DNA of 64,000 nt. Origin: UBA3839 sp902776985 (GTDB lineage: Bacteria; Bacteroidota; Bacteroidia; Bacteroidales; Bacteroidaceae). Below the pieces are notes generated by a model that was given only the letters and a program-made list of their open reading frames with translations, was not told where the DNA came from and searched no databases. Every line of letters starts with the position of its first letter. Within the stretch, counting starts at the first letter, position 1. The DNA lies in NCBI GenBank assembly GCA_902776985.1, contig CACYSD010000013.1, positions 39,150 to 103,149 on the forward strand, given 5' to 3'. The position numbers were made by a program, and so were the translations under genes. Of this stretch, positions 17,050-25,461 are shown in pieces.

Positions 17050-17119
17050 CCTGGTTTTTCTTGTCCCCGCATGCAGTAAGCATGATCAGGGCGGCAATCA
17101 TAAAAATACTCTTTCTCAT
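17045..17119 (-). pseudogene. Duplicated 5' end of the 14.9-kb lipoprotein gene
   Basis: The 75 bases match 15661-15735 with one difference (Lys to Arg at codon 2) and encode start, signal peptide, lipobox cysteine and 'GDKKNQV'. The frame then runs into the NUDIX gene one base out of phase. It is a truncated copy. Confidence 0.88.
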
Positions 17120-17191
17120 ATCGGTTATTCAAATTAAAACGTTACTCACTTGTTCCTAATGACTCGCTTTCCCATTCATTCGGCCCATTTG

Positions 17192-17473
17192 CTATTCTTT
17201 CACCGCCTTGGGTGTCCAGTTCTTGAAGAAAAGCATCACCTTCTCTTTGCTATAGCCCTGCCCTTCCTCCAGAAAGCTGGAATCCTGAATGTGAAGGACT
17301 TCACCCTCGGCATCTAACACCACAAACTTTCCATCAGCCTTTGCCACACCCAATGCCTCGTCTATCTGCGCCATTGGATCTAAATCTTCATTATACACCC
17401 TATTCAGTCCTGTCTGCGCATTGACAAGCAGCGGCATCACAGCTATCAGGACAAACATAATCATTTTTTTCAT
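17192..17473 (-). pseudogene. Secreted thioredoxin-like remnant with the CxxC core missing
   Basis: 93 residues from the ATG at 17473, with a signal peptide ending at 'LVNAQ'. 'LDPMAQIDEALGVAKADGKF' resembles the N-terminus of Bacteroidales periplasmic thioredoxin-family proteins. 'VVLDAEGEVLHIQDSSFLEE' and 'FFKNWTPKA' resemble their C-terminus. The two join directly at 'GKFVVLDAEG', so the core with the CxxC active site, about 60-80 residues, appears to be deleted in frame. It is probably translated but without redox activity. The reading relies on remembered family patterns, so certainty is moderate. Confidence 0.62.
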
Positions 17474-17758
17474 ACTATCTCGTTTGTAAGTGTTTGCGAA
17501 GATACAAAAAAATCTCAACATCAAAAACAATGTCGATTTTTTTTGCTTCTATTACCTTCATCTCGCATTTTACCTCTTACTTCTTACATACCACCCACCT
17601 ATCCCATGGACATTTCGGGATCACGAATAACAGACATCTTGATACTTTCTTTATCAGATTTTTCATCAAAACAAGAGGCAGAATGAAAACTTTGTCATAT
17701 ATTTGTGCAATGTTTCGTAAGAGAGACAATATTTACATTATTAAAATATGAATCAACA

Positions 17759-18748
17759 ATGAGAACGCCAAGAATCTTACTCTTCTCTTTTCTGCTCTTC
17801 TTGTGGGCGGGGGCAGAGACTTTTGCCCAACAAACCAACAATCCCGAAGCATTGTTTAAAGACTTAATAAACAAGGTTGAAGCCGAGGCGCGCATGATAA
17901 AGGAATACCATGAGAATGGAGACCAGTTTAAAGACGCTAAAGCATATTTCCTCAACGAGATGGAAATTGTAAAAACAGCCGATTCCTTCCTCCGTCTGGC
18001 CAAAGGAAATAAGAATCATGAGACCGATGCTGCCAATGTAAAACCTATTATACGAGGGACTGTGTACAATCTCTATGTTGGTGCCTGCCAGCTTGTCAAT
18101 TCAGAGCCTGCAGTGACTGTGCAATTGTTGGAAGAGTATTTTCGGGCAGTCACATCGCCTCAGTTTTCCGAGTTGAAACTAACCGCTGACAAGAATGCGT
18201 ACTATGTCTATGCCACAGCATTAGAACAAACAAATGGCGACAAAACGAAAATTGAAGCAGCTCTGAAAGAAGCCCTTACATCAGATTACGGTGTAGAAGC
18301 TTGCGTGAAACTACAAATTATTTACCATGCTCGCGAAGAGTATGACTCCGCAATTCGTGATGCAGACATCGTAATAGGAAGAATCAACAGCGGAACGATA
18401 AAAGAGAAGGAAATTGCATTCTATCTATTCCATGACAAGGCAGTGGCACTCTTTAATAGTGGACAATATGATAAGGCGTACTCAACCTATGCTGAAGCAG
18501 AAGCCAAATACCCTGGTCATATAGAGCTAATGACGGGAGCAAGCCAATCAGCCCTTAAGCAAGGCATAATAAAAGAATCCGACCCAACCACAGCACGCCA
18601 ATGGTACCAAAAAGCACTCACTTATTTAAAGAAAGCTGAAAAGGAATTCCCTGACAAGTCTGAAGAATGGGGTTTCCTAATTTATCAATGCTACCACCTG
18701 TTGGGCGACTCCGCTATGTCAACCAAATACAAAAAGTATTGCGAATAA
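17759..18748 (+). CDS. Secreted TPR-repeat protein
   Basis: 329 residues from the ATG at 17759, which begins a clear signal peptide ('LLFSFLLFLWAGAETFAQ'). The frame is open 18 codons further upstream, but that part has no signal character and overlaps a promoter box. The mature part is helical, with degenerate tetratricopeptide repeats ('YHAREEYDSAIRDADIVIG', 'FNSGQYDKAYSTYAEAEAKY', 'KALTYLKKAEKEFPDKSEEW'). It probably acts as a periplasmic protein-binding scaffold. It stands alone, so no partner can be suggested. A -7 box TATATTTG lies at 17698-17705. Confidence 0.82.
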   Translation: MRTPRILLFSFLLFLWAGAETFAQQTNNPEALFKDLINKVEAEARMIKEYHENGDQFKDAKAYFLNEMEIVKTADSFLRLAKGNKNHETDAANVKPIIRGTVYNLYVGACQLVNSEPAVTVQLLEEYFRAVTSPQFSELKLTADKNAYYVYATALEQTNGDKTKIEAALKEALTSDYGVEACVKLQIIYHAREEYDSAIRDADIVIGRINSGTIKEKEIAFYLFHDKAVALFNSGQYDKAYSTYAEAEAKYPGHIELMTGASQSALKQGIIKESDPTTARQWYQKALTYLKKAEKEFPDKSEEWGFLIYQCYHLLGDSAMSTKYKKYCE

Positions 18749-19029
18749 CTAAGAAATCTTACATCACATCTCACCTCTTACCATCATCCATCGCAAATCA
18801 GAGAACATTTCCTTGATTCATGAGAACCGTCCATTGATATTTTAATTGTCATGTCAGTAACCTGTCCCTTGCCGAGCTTAGAGAATCAGACTCAAGGCGA
18901 GTAACTTTTTTCGCCTAAAACGTGCACTATTTCAAACGTTACCTACTCTACTGTGATTAGTCAAAAAGCTAAATCACTGACATTCAAGATGCTATATTTT
19001 ATAGAAAAATGTTAAATTGGATTTTAACA
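18749..19029. other. Non-coding stretch without recognisable features
   Basis: AT-rich intergenic DNA after the TPR gene. No convincing reading frame, repeat or hairpin was seen. It is the first part of a 758-base gap whose later parts carry a promoter-hairpin unit and octamer repeats. Confidence 0.6.
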
Positions 19030-19116
19030 TTTGCATTTCGCGGAAAAATGTTGTATCTTTGCTTTAGCAGGGAAAGGATGCATAACTGGGCAACGGTTAT
19101 GCATCCTTTTCTTTTT
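19030..19116 (+). ncRNA. Possible very short transcript: promoter followed at once by a terminator
   Basis: A -33 TTTG (19030-19033), 20-base spacer and -7 TATCTTTG (19054-19061) form a consensus promoter. Only 14 bases beyond the -7 box begins an 11-bp stem, GGATGCATAAC (19076-19086) with GTTATGCATCC (19096-19106), followed by TTTTCTTTTT. The product would be an RNA of about 50 bases. The reading frame crossing it (19009-19230) has no coding character. Confidence 0.5.
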
Positions 19117-19233
19117 ATACATTTTGACAAAATGGAAGTTCGCCGTTTTTCAAACTCTGGCGAAGTCTTTTTTCCACGGAAGTTAACTTTTCAAAATGTC
19201 AAAGTTAAGTTTTGTTGGAACGGAAGTTAAGCG

Positions 19234-19282
19234 GAGTTTTTAAAGTTCTTAAGTTTTTTAGTTTTTGAGTTTTTAAGTTCTT
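19234..19282. repeat. Degenerate octamer array, short copy
   Basis: Six units of the form RAGTTYTT or TAGTTTTT with one inserted base. It is the same octamer as the longer array at 21647-21741, so the two arrays flank the secreted HExxH protein gene. Confidence 0.8.
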
Positions 19283-19362
19283 GACAGTTTGCATAACGCT
19301 TGAGCATTTTGCATTGCAAGGTGCAAAGCAAAACTCGCAAGCACGGGATAAAGTGTCAAAAT

Positions 19363-19403
19363 GCATAAATATGCGCAAAGTTAGGGTCTCTGCATATTTA
19401 TGC
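19363..19403. repeat. Inverted repeat in the intergenic gap
   Basis: GCATAAATATGC (19363-19374) and GCATATTTATGC (19392-19403) are exact inverted repeats around a 17-base loop. The loop carries CAAAGTTA (19376-19383), which on the minus strand is a -7-like TAACTTTG. Confidence 0.6.
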
Positions 19404-19408
19404 TCACA

Positions 19409-19453
19409 AAAAAGGACGGACTTTTGAGGTAAAATCAAAAATCCGCCCTTTTT
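19409..19453 (-). terminator. Terminator of the secreted HExxH protein gene
   Basis: Arms AAAGGACGGACTTTTG (19411-19426) and the complementary CAAAAATCCGCCCTTT, with T-runs on both sides. It lies about 55 bases past the stop codon of the minus-strand gene. Confidence 0.75.
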
Positions 19454-19506
19454 AGCTGTTAATTATTCTTAATTCAACTATTTATAATGATTCTAAATAA
19501 GCGAAG

Positions 19507-21642
19507 TTATTTTACCAGAACTTTTTTACCACCAACGATATAGAGACCCGGATGTAAGTTCTTTACTTTGCGTCCGCTGAGGTCGTAGATATCATTACTG
19601 AATTCTTCATTATTCATTCTTAATTCTTCATTTATCAAGCCTGTCGGGTCATCATATTCAATGGAAGAGAGGATCGCTCCCGCGCGTCCGTCGGTGATGT
19701 GGACATTGAGCACAAAGGTTGCGATGGCATACTGGTTGTCGGTGTTGCGATAACGGAAAGCCTCAGCAATGGTGTATTCTTTTCCCACACTGCTCTTGCC
19801 CGGATACTGACCCACATAGAATGTCATAAGGTTTGGATAGAATTCAGCATAGACAAATCCGTTGTTCCAATCTGTAACCTGCCCATTGGCGTTGAACCAG
19901 TAGCCGTAGCCGGTGGCTGTAGGAGAAGCGTTGATGAGCGAGCCTGACGAATTGGCTGCATAGAACATGATCTTTCCAGCAGCCGGTCCGCTGGCAGAGT
20001 AATTCACAATTTTTTCCGGGAAGAATGAAGGATCCATCTGGAATGCCGTTCCCATCATTGCCGCTGTCTTTCCGTTGATTGTGAAAAGCTCGCCTTCATA
20101 GGATGTGGCAGAATACGGAACATAGTAGTCTATATTGAATTTGACATCGGAGATGGAACGTCCGTCAAGTGTCGGCGGAACATATAATGTAGCATGGTTT
20201 CCTATGTCTGTTCCTTCAAGACTGAACTTATACGGCCACATATCATCACCAACAGCGAAATTATCGTCCCACTTGTGACGGTAGTACTTAGTCAGGGCTG
20301 GAGAAACTATGAGCCACATCTGATCAACGCCTTCGGGGACGGTGAAACTGACGTCGTCGGACTTCTCACCGGAACCAGTGCAGTAAACCTTGTCTTCGGA
20401 GAAGTACTTACGAGTTCCGTCCTTCATCAGAGCCACGTAGCCAAGTCGGAATCCTCGGGTGGAGCCTACATTGGAACGCACGTATGTGGAACGCCCGGAT
20501 TTTTCCATAATACCGTCTCCATTGAGATATTCAGCAGGGTCACCTTCTGCCAAAGCCGAACCATCGCGTAATGCTGTGAAATGGGTAGTGACCTCTGTGC
20601 CAGCCTCAGGAACCTGAAGAGGAATGACGTTGAAACCAGTACTCTGAGGACAGCTTGAAAGGGCAACCTGATAGCTGCCATCGCTGAGGCACACACAATT
20701 ATAATTAAAATCACCGATGAATGCGGCACGGTATGGTTCACATGCTTCGAAATCCCATGTGGCACAATGGCTTGCATAGTCGAAATAGAGACGATAGAGA
20801 TCTTCAACGCTAAGGTTCTTTAATGCCATAAGTGCGTCGTTGAAGTCGGTTGCACCAGTCATTGGCTGCTGCCAAACCTTTGCCACGGTCTGGATGTCAT
20901 TGTAGTACTCACACAAATAGTAGTGGAACCAATAGCTCTGGTAGCGGTGCCATTCATGCGAGAACGCATAGTTGTGACTTGCACGGAAGGTACCGATACT
21001 CTGACTGAACATCTGATTTGGATAAGCCTGTGCAGCCTGCCACTGGGCGGTCTGTTCCCAAATTGCCTGACCACTACCGCAAGGCAGGTGGAAACCTGTG
21101 TTCACTGTGCTTGAGTTCTGATGGTTGTTGGCATCGCTGAAACACATATACTGGAACGAGTGTCCGATTTCGTGGGCAATAGTGTGACCAACAGGCTTGC
21201 AAGTACTTGGGTTTACCCACAGCGCTGGAATCATGAAGTCATAGCCGCTACCTGTAGCAAGCCATTCTGCTTGATGGACAATACAGATAATGCCTTTGTA
21301 CTTGTTCACGCTTGACTCTGGAGTATTTGCAAAACCGAGTGTCTCTACATTGAGCTTGTAGAATGACTCAGCCTTTGCCAGAAGGTCATCGATGTCTACA
21401 TAATAGGTATCGTTCTTCGGCAACTGGTCAGGAGCTGTGTTGCCATAGCCTTTTTCCCAGAAAACAATATAATTCTCCGACTCACGACTGCGGCTCTTGG
21501 AATACTGAGCTGAGTTGTCAGGGTCTGACTCTTTATAAGTTGAAGAGTTTCCGCGCCACTCCATAGGAAGATACACTTCTTTCTGTGCGAAAGCCCCGAC
21601 TGCATTAAGCAAAAATGCTGTTAAAAGTAAAATTTTCTTCAT
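19507..21642 (-). CDS. Secreted HExxH (DUF6055-like) protein with C-terminal sorting tail
   Basis: 711 residues with a signal peptide ending at 'GAFAQ'. A zinc-peptidase-like motif 'HTIAHEIGHSFQ' occurs at about residue 155. The N-terminal half resembles DUF6055 proteins, followed by beta-rich modules; the segment near 530-670 resembles DUF4859. The last residues 'IYDLSGRKV...GLYIVGGKKVLVK' are the short tail seen on many Prevotella secreted proteins, possibly T9SS-related. Just before the tail, 'LINEELRMNNEEF' is encoded by an AT-rich simple repeat of a kind also seen between genes. Its 5' leader is made almost wholly of octamer repeats that end four bases before the ATG. Peptidase activity is likely but unproven. 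Confidence 0.75.
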   Translation of the reverse strand: MKKILLLTAFLLNAVGAFAQKEVYLPMEWRGNSSTYKESDPDNSAQYSKSRSRESENYIVFWEKGYGNTAPDQLPKNDTYYVDIDDLLAKAESFYKLNVETLGFANTPESSVNKYKGIICIVHQAEWLATGSGYDFMIPALWVNPSTCKPVGHTIAHEIGHSFQYMCFSDANNHQNSSTVNTGFHLPCGSGQAIWEQTAQWQAAQAYPNQMFSQSIGTFRASHNYAFSHEWHRYQSYWFHYYLCEYYNDIQTVAKVWQQPMTGATDFNDALMALKNLSVEDLYRLYFDYASHCATWDFEACEPYRAAFIGDFNYNCVCLSDGSYQVALSSCPQSTGFNVIPLQVPEAGTEVTTHFTALRDGSALAEGDPAEYLNGDGIMEKSGRSTYVRSNVGSTRGFRLGYVALMKDGTRKYFSEDKVYCTGSGEKSDDVSFTVPEGVDQMWLIVSPALTKYYRHKWDDNFAVGDDMWPYKFSLEGTDIGNHATLYVPPTLDGRSISDVKFNIDYYVPYSATSYEGELFTINGKTAAMMGTAFQMDPSFFPEKIVNYSASGPAAGKIMFYAANSSGSLINASPTATGYGYWFNANGQVTDWNNGFVYAEFYPNLMTFYVGQYPGKSSVGKEYTIAEAFRYRNTDNQYAIATFVLNVHITDGRAGAILSSIEYDDPTGLINEELRMNNEEFSNDIYDLSGRKVKNLHPGLYIVGGKKVLVK

Positions 21643-21646
21643 ATAT

Positions 21647-21741
21647 AAGTTTTTAAGTTCTTGAGTTCTTGAGTTTTTGAGTTTTTAAGTTTTTGAGTTT
21701 TTAAGTTCTTGAGTTCTTAAGTTCTTGAGTTCTTGAGTTTT
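21647..21741. repeat. Octamer array (RAGTTYTT) ending next to a start codon
   Basis: Eleven head-to-tail octamers of the form A/G-AGTT-C/T-TT plus a partial twelfth, phased every 8 bases without interruption. It begins four bases from the ATG (21640-21642) of the minus-strand gene. A change of one unit would shift leader length by 8 bases. Confidence 0.9.
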
Positions 21742-21935
21742 AGGACACAAAATCTTCGCAAAATTTATCACAAAATCTGGATTCTTGCTTCGCAAGCGTG
21801 CTCTTTTGAATGCTCTCTTCAGCGGTATCACAACGATGATTGTGAACGATTTTATGGCAATTTTGCGTCCAAGACCTCAACCGGAAAAATTTAAGTTCCC
21901 ATCCGGATGGTATTATAATTAATAATTTATCATTT

Positions 21936-23300
21936 TTAATTAACAATATCCCCTCTTTCATTGGTTTCGACGAATCGCTGAGTGGGATCGTATTTCTGAA
22001 CTTTCACCTTCTGCAACTTAAAATTCTTCACGAGAGAAGGATCATAGTCAGGATTTGCGGCCTTGATGTCAAGGTCGGCAAAGGTGAAGTCGGAGAGAGA
22101 GTATTGGTCACTGGCAGCTACATTGAAGAAGGTCTTGCAACGTATCTGACAACGACGCATAGTAATATTATGTGCACGAGACAGAGGCATATCAGTTCGT
22201 CCCTGCAGGTCGAAGAACTGTGTCCAAGGATGGATGAAGATAAAGTTAGAGACTTCTCCCTGTATATCTTCCACGGTGATGTACTCATAGTGCTGAGGTG
22301 TGTCGGGACGCATCTTCAGCCACAGCAGACGCGTTGCCTGACCAACCTTTATGCGACGTAGAATCACATTGCGGTTGTGGATGGATTCGCTACCACAGGT
22401 GATACAGCTGTGACAGAAACCATATTCACAATCCTCAACTATAATCCGTTCATTGGCTCCGTTGTTCTTGTCCTTATCTGCCCAAGGTCCTTTGCCGCCT
22501 TTGAGGGCGATGGCATCATCGTTCACCGCCATATAGCAATGACTGATATGAACATCGGTGCAGGCGTCTATGTCGATGGCATCGGTGGACGGTGCCTTGA
22601 CAGGCGCTGCAGGACTGGTGATTCGCAGATTGGTGAGGCGGACATGATTAGAGCGATAGATGTGAGTTGTCCAGAAAGGGGAATTCTGCAGACGGAGGCC
22701 TGTCAGCTCAACATCACTGCAATTGGAGATATAAACGAGTCGCGGACGCTGTTCATCCTTATTTGTGCACTGAGGATTCCAAGAACGACGAAGCCAGAAA
22801 GCCTGCCAGTAACGAAGTCCGTTTCCGTCAATAGTTCCCTCACCACAGATTCTCAGTCCGCTGATGCTGTCGGCATTGATGAGAGCGGCAAAGTATTTGC
22901 AAGTCTGTCCCTCTATACGTGTTTCAAGTACAGGAAAATTAGAAATATCGTCACTTCCCTTGATTTTTGCTCCCGCCTCCAAATAGAGATTCACTCCCTG
23001 ACGCATAAACAACGCACCGGTCAAGTATGTACCCTCGGGAACAACAACTACTCCTCCACCCTGCTTGGCAGCCTTGTCAATCACACTCTGGATGGCAACG
23101 GTCTGGACCATGGTTGAATCCAAAACCACTCCATGCTCAGTCAGCACATAGGCTGTGCCTAACTGTGACAAATCTGTAGTCGGTTGCTGCTTAAACCATG
23201 CATCAACCGGTGTTCCGTCAGGAAACACATCCGCAGGATTCTTGGCAGAAACCGCTTGAACAAAAAGAAGTGAAAAAAGTAAGAAAAAGTAACGTGTCAT
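21936..23300 (-). CDS. GH28-family glycoside hydrolase (polygalacturonase-like)
   Basis: 454 residues with a signal peptide ending at 'AVSAK'. A right-handed beta-helix is indicated by repeated short strands, a pectate-lyase-type start ('AIQSVIDKAAKQGGGVVVVP'), 'GEGTIDGNG', and the acidic active-site region 'STDAIDID...VNDDAIALKGGKGPW', plus 'CGSES'. This fits GH28 enzymes, which hydrolyse galacturonan or rhamnogalacturonan; specificity cannot be read. It is probably periplasmic or surface-exposed, and no Sus-type transporter is adjacent. A possible promoter on the minus strand has GTTG, a 20-base spacer and TACCTTTG (23323-23354). Confidence 0.9.
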   Translation of the reverse strand: MTRYFFLLFSLLFVQAVSAKNPADVFPDGTPVDAWFKQQPTTDLSQLGTAYVLTEHGVVLDSTMVQTVAIQSVIDKAAKQGGGVVVVPEGTYLTGALFMRQGVNLYLEAGAKIKGSDDISNFPVLETRIEGQTCKYFAALINADSISGLRICGEGTIDGNGLRYWQAFWLRRSWNPQCTNKDEQRPRLVYISNCSDVELTGLRLQNSPFWTTHIYRSNHVRLTNLRITSPAAPVKAPSTDAIDIDACTDVHISHCYMAVNDDAIALKGGKGPWADKDKNNGANERIIVEDCEYGFCHSCITCGSESIHNRNVILRRIKVGQATRLLWLKMRPDTPQHYEYITVEDIQGEVSNFIFIHPWTQFFDLQGRTDMPLSRAHNITMRRCQIRCKTFFNVAASDQYSLSDFTFADLDIKAANPDYDPSLVKNFKLQKVKVQKYDPTQRFVETNERGDIVN

Positions 23301-23460
23301 TATAGTTAGTTCAAATTCTTTGCAAAGGTAGGAAAAGCCTATGTGATAGCCAACCTTTTAACAAAATATTTTAATTGCCCGGTTCGGAACAGGCACAAAA
23401 AAATGTCCGTCAAGAAGCTTCCTGACGGACATTTCCTACTTACTTTTTTTATGAATGGTA

Positions 23461-24906
23461 TTACAGCGGCATATTGCCGTGTTTCTTTGGAGGATTGCTC
23501 TGATTTTTGTTGCGCGACATCTCCAGTGCCTGAATGAGACGCAGACGAGTGTCGCAGGGAGAGATGATTTCATCGATATAGCCAAGACGAGCTGCAGGCA
23601 TCGGATTGGCGAACTTCTCACGGTATTCCTCAATCTTGGCAGCCCGTTCTTCTGGCGTAGCCTTGCGGTAGAGGATGTTGCATGCGCCTTCCGCACCCAT
23701 AACAGCGATCTCAGCAGTTGGATAAGCGAGGTTGACATCGGCACCAATGCACTTGGAATTCATCACGATGTATGCCCCACCGTACGCCTTACGGGTGATA
23801 AGGGTAATCTTCGGAACGGTAGCCTCTGCAAAGGCATAAACTATCTTTGCTCCGTGACGAATGATGCCGTTATGTTCCTGCTGCACTCCCGGCAAGAAGC
23901 CAGGAACGTCCTCAACAGCAATGAGCGGGATGTTGAAACAGTCGCAGAAACGTATGAAACGTGCCGCCTTGTCGCTGGCATCAATGTCGAGTGCACCGGC
24001 AAGGAAATTGGGTTGGTTAGCCACAAATCCTACGGTACGGCCTGCCATGCGGCCAAAGCCTATGACGATATTCTTTGCAAAATCAGGCTGTATCTCGAAG
24101 AAATACTGCTGGTCACATACTGGTTCTATGATATGACGGATGTCGTAAGGGACATTGGGGTCGACAGGAACGACATCATCAAGCTCATGACACACACGAC
24201 TTACTTCGTCGGTGACAGGATGAACCGGAGCATCTTCCATGTTGTTGGACGGAATAAAGCCGATGAGTTCGCGAATTGTCATTAGTGTTTCCTCGTCGCT
24301 GTCACACATAAAATGGCTCACTCCGCTGGAACTGCTATGAGTTGCCGCACCACCGAGTGTTTCCTTGTCCACGTCCTCGTTGGTGACAGCCTTAACCACA
24401 TTTGGTCCTGTAACAAACATCTGGCTCTGCTCCTTGACCATAAGGATGAAATCGGTGAGAGCAGGCGAGTAGCATGAACCGCCCGCACAAGGGCCGAGAA
24501 TGGCACTTATTTGAGGGATAACGCCACTTGCCATCACATTGCGGCGGAAGATATGTGCAAATCCAGTCAAGCTCTCTACACCTTCCTGAATACGTGCACC
24601 TCCTGAGTCGTTAAGTCCGATAATCGGTGCACCATTTTTGAGCGCAAGATCCTGCACCTTAGCAATTTTCTGAGCATTTGCCGCAGAGAGTGAACCTCCG
24701 AGCACGGCAAAATCGAAAGCATATACAAACACTATACGTCCGTCGATTTTTCCATAACCGGAGATAACTCCGTCGCCTTCAATACGTTTCTGCTCCATTC
24801 CGAAGTCGTTGCAACGGTGTACAACATGTTTGTCCATTTCGACAAACGTACCACGGTCGAGCAATGTCTCTATTCGTTCACGAGCTGTGAGTTTATTCTT
24901 AGTCAT
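23461..24906 (-). CDS. Acyl-CoA carboxylase carboxyltransferase subunit (PccB/MmdA-like)
   Basis: 481 residues. The crotonase-type carboxyltransferase fold is shown by 'LNDSGGARIQEGV' (first oxyanion region), 'GPCAGGSCYSPALTDF', 'DVPGFLPGVQQEHNGIIRHG' and 'KAYGGAYIVMNSK'. It moves a carboxyl group between biotin and propionyl-CoA (or back from methylmalonyl-CoA). It is somewhat shorter at the N-terminus than typical PccB chains (about 510-520) and starts at 'KLTARERIETLLD'. Last gene of a three-gene unit with a biotin carrier and a biotin carboxylase. No membrane subunit of a sodium-pumping decarboxylase is adjacent, and the ATP-grasp partner points to a carboxylase. Confidence 0.9.
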   Translation of the reverse strand: MTKNKLTARERIETLLDRGTFVEMDKHVVHRCNDFGMEQKRIEGDGVISGYGKIDGRIVFVYAFDFAVLGGSLSAANAQKIAKVQDLALKNGAPIIGLNDSGGARIQEGVESLTGFAHIFRRNVMASGVIPQISAILGPCAGGSCYSPALTDFILMVKEQSQMFVTGPNVVKAVTNEDVDKETLGGAATHSSSSGVSHFMCDSDEETLMTIRELIGFIPSNNMEDAPVHPVTDEVSRVCHELDDVVPVDPNVPYDIRHIIEPVCDQQYFFEIQPDFAKNIVIGFGRMAGRTVGFVANQPNFLAGALDIDASDKAARFIRFCDCFNIPLIAVEDVPGFLPGVQQEHNGIIRHGAKIVYAFAEATVPKITLITRKAYGGAYIVMNSKCIGADVNLAYPTAEIAVMGAEGACNILYRKATPEERAAKIEEYREKFANPMPAARLGYIDEIISPCDTRLRLIQALEMSRNKNQSNPPKKHGNMPL

Positions 24907-24919
24907 AGTGATAATGCTA

Positions 24920-25441
24920 TTATTCTTTGTTTACAATATCCAACTTGATTAGCGGTTGCTCCACACGCACACTGTCGCCTGCGCAAACCAAAACCTCTTT
25001 TACTGTACAGTCCGCAGACACCTTGTAGTTTGACTGCATCTTCATCGCCTCCATCGTGAGGACAGTATCGCCTGCTTTTAGGCTGTCGCCGGGCTTGACG
25101 TATATGTTCACTATCTTACATGGCATAGGAGCAGAGATAATGTCTGCCTGCATGGATTTCTGCGAACCGCCGCGACGCATACGCATGTATTTGGCCTGGG
25201 AATCGAGCATATCTATCTGATAAGTCGAATAATTCAGGTTCACACGATAGTGTTTGTCACCTGCATCGTGAATCAGTTCGGCATTGTACGAATTGCCACC
25301 ATATATCAACGAACACGTACCGTTTTGCAACATCGCCACATCCACACTGTACACTGTACCGTCGATATCTATCTTCACCTGGTTGCCCTCCTTTTCCAAA
25401 AGAGTCACTTCCAGAATTTTATTTCCTACTTGTATTTCCAC
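24920..25441 (-). CDS. Biotin carboxyl carrier protein
   Basis: 173 residues. The C-terminal biotinyl domain (about 103-170) carries 'MEAMKMQ' with the biotinylated lysine at 134. A less conserved N-terminal part probably docks the carboxylase and carboxyltransferase subunits. It lies 13 bases before the carboxyltransferase gene and 20 after the biotin carboxylase, so the three form one operon behind the cobalamin riboswitch. Confidence 0.93.
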   Translation of the reverse strand: MEIQVGNKILEVTLLEKEGNQVKIDIDGTVYSVDVAMLQNGTCSLIYGGNSYNAELIHDAGDKHYRVNLNYSTYQIDMLDSQAKYMRMRRGGSQKSMQADIISAPMPCKIVNIYVKPGDSLKAGDTVLTMEAMKMQSNYKVSADCTVKEVLVCAGDSVRVEQPLIKLDIVNKE

Positions 25442-25461
25442 CTTTTCAAATTTTCAAGATA

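Noticed and set aside
19009..19230. Plus-strand ORF of 73 residues
   Set aside because: It crosses a promoter and terminator hairpin, has no recognisable domain, and its composition is unlike the neighbouring genes.
21647..21741. CRISPR-like or transposon end repeat
   Set aside because: It is a pure octamer array without spacers, and no transposase gene is near.
23461..24906. Sodium-pumping methylmalonyl-CoA decarboxylase
   Set aside because: No membrane pump subunit is adjacent, and the operon includes an ATP-dependent biotin carboxylase.
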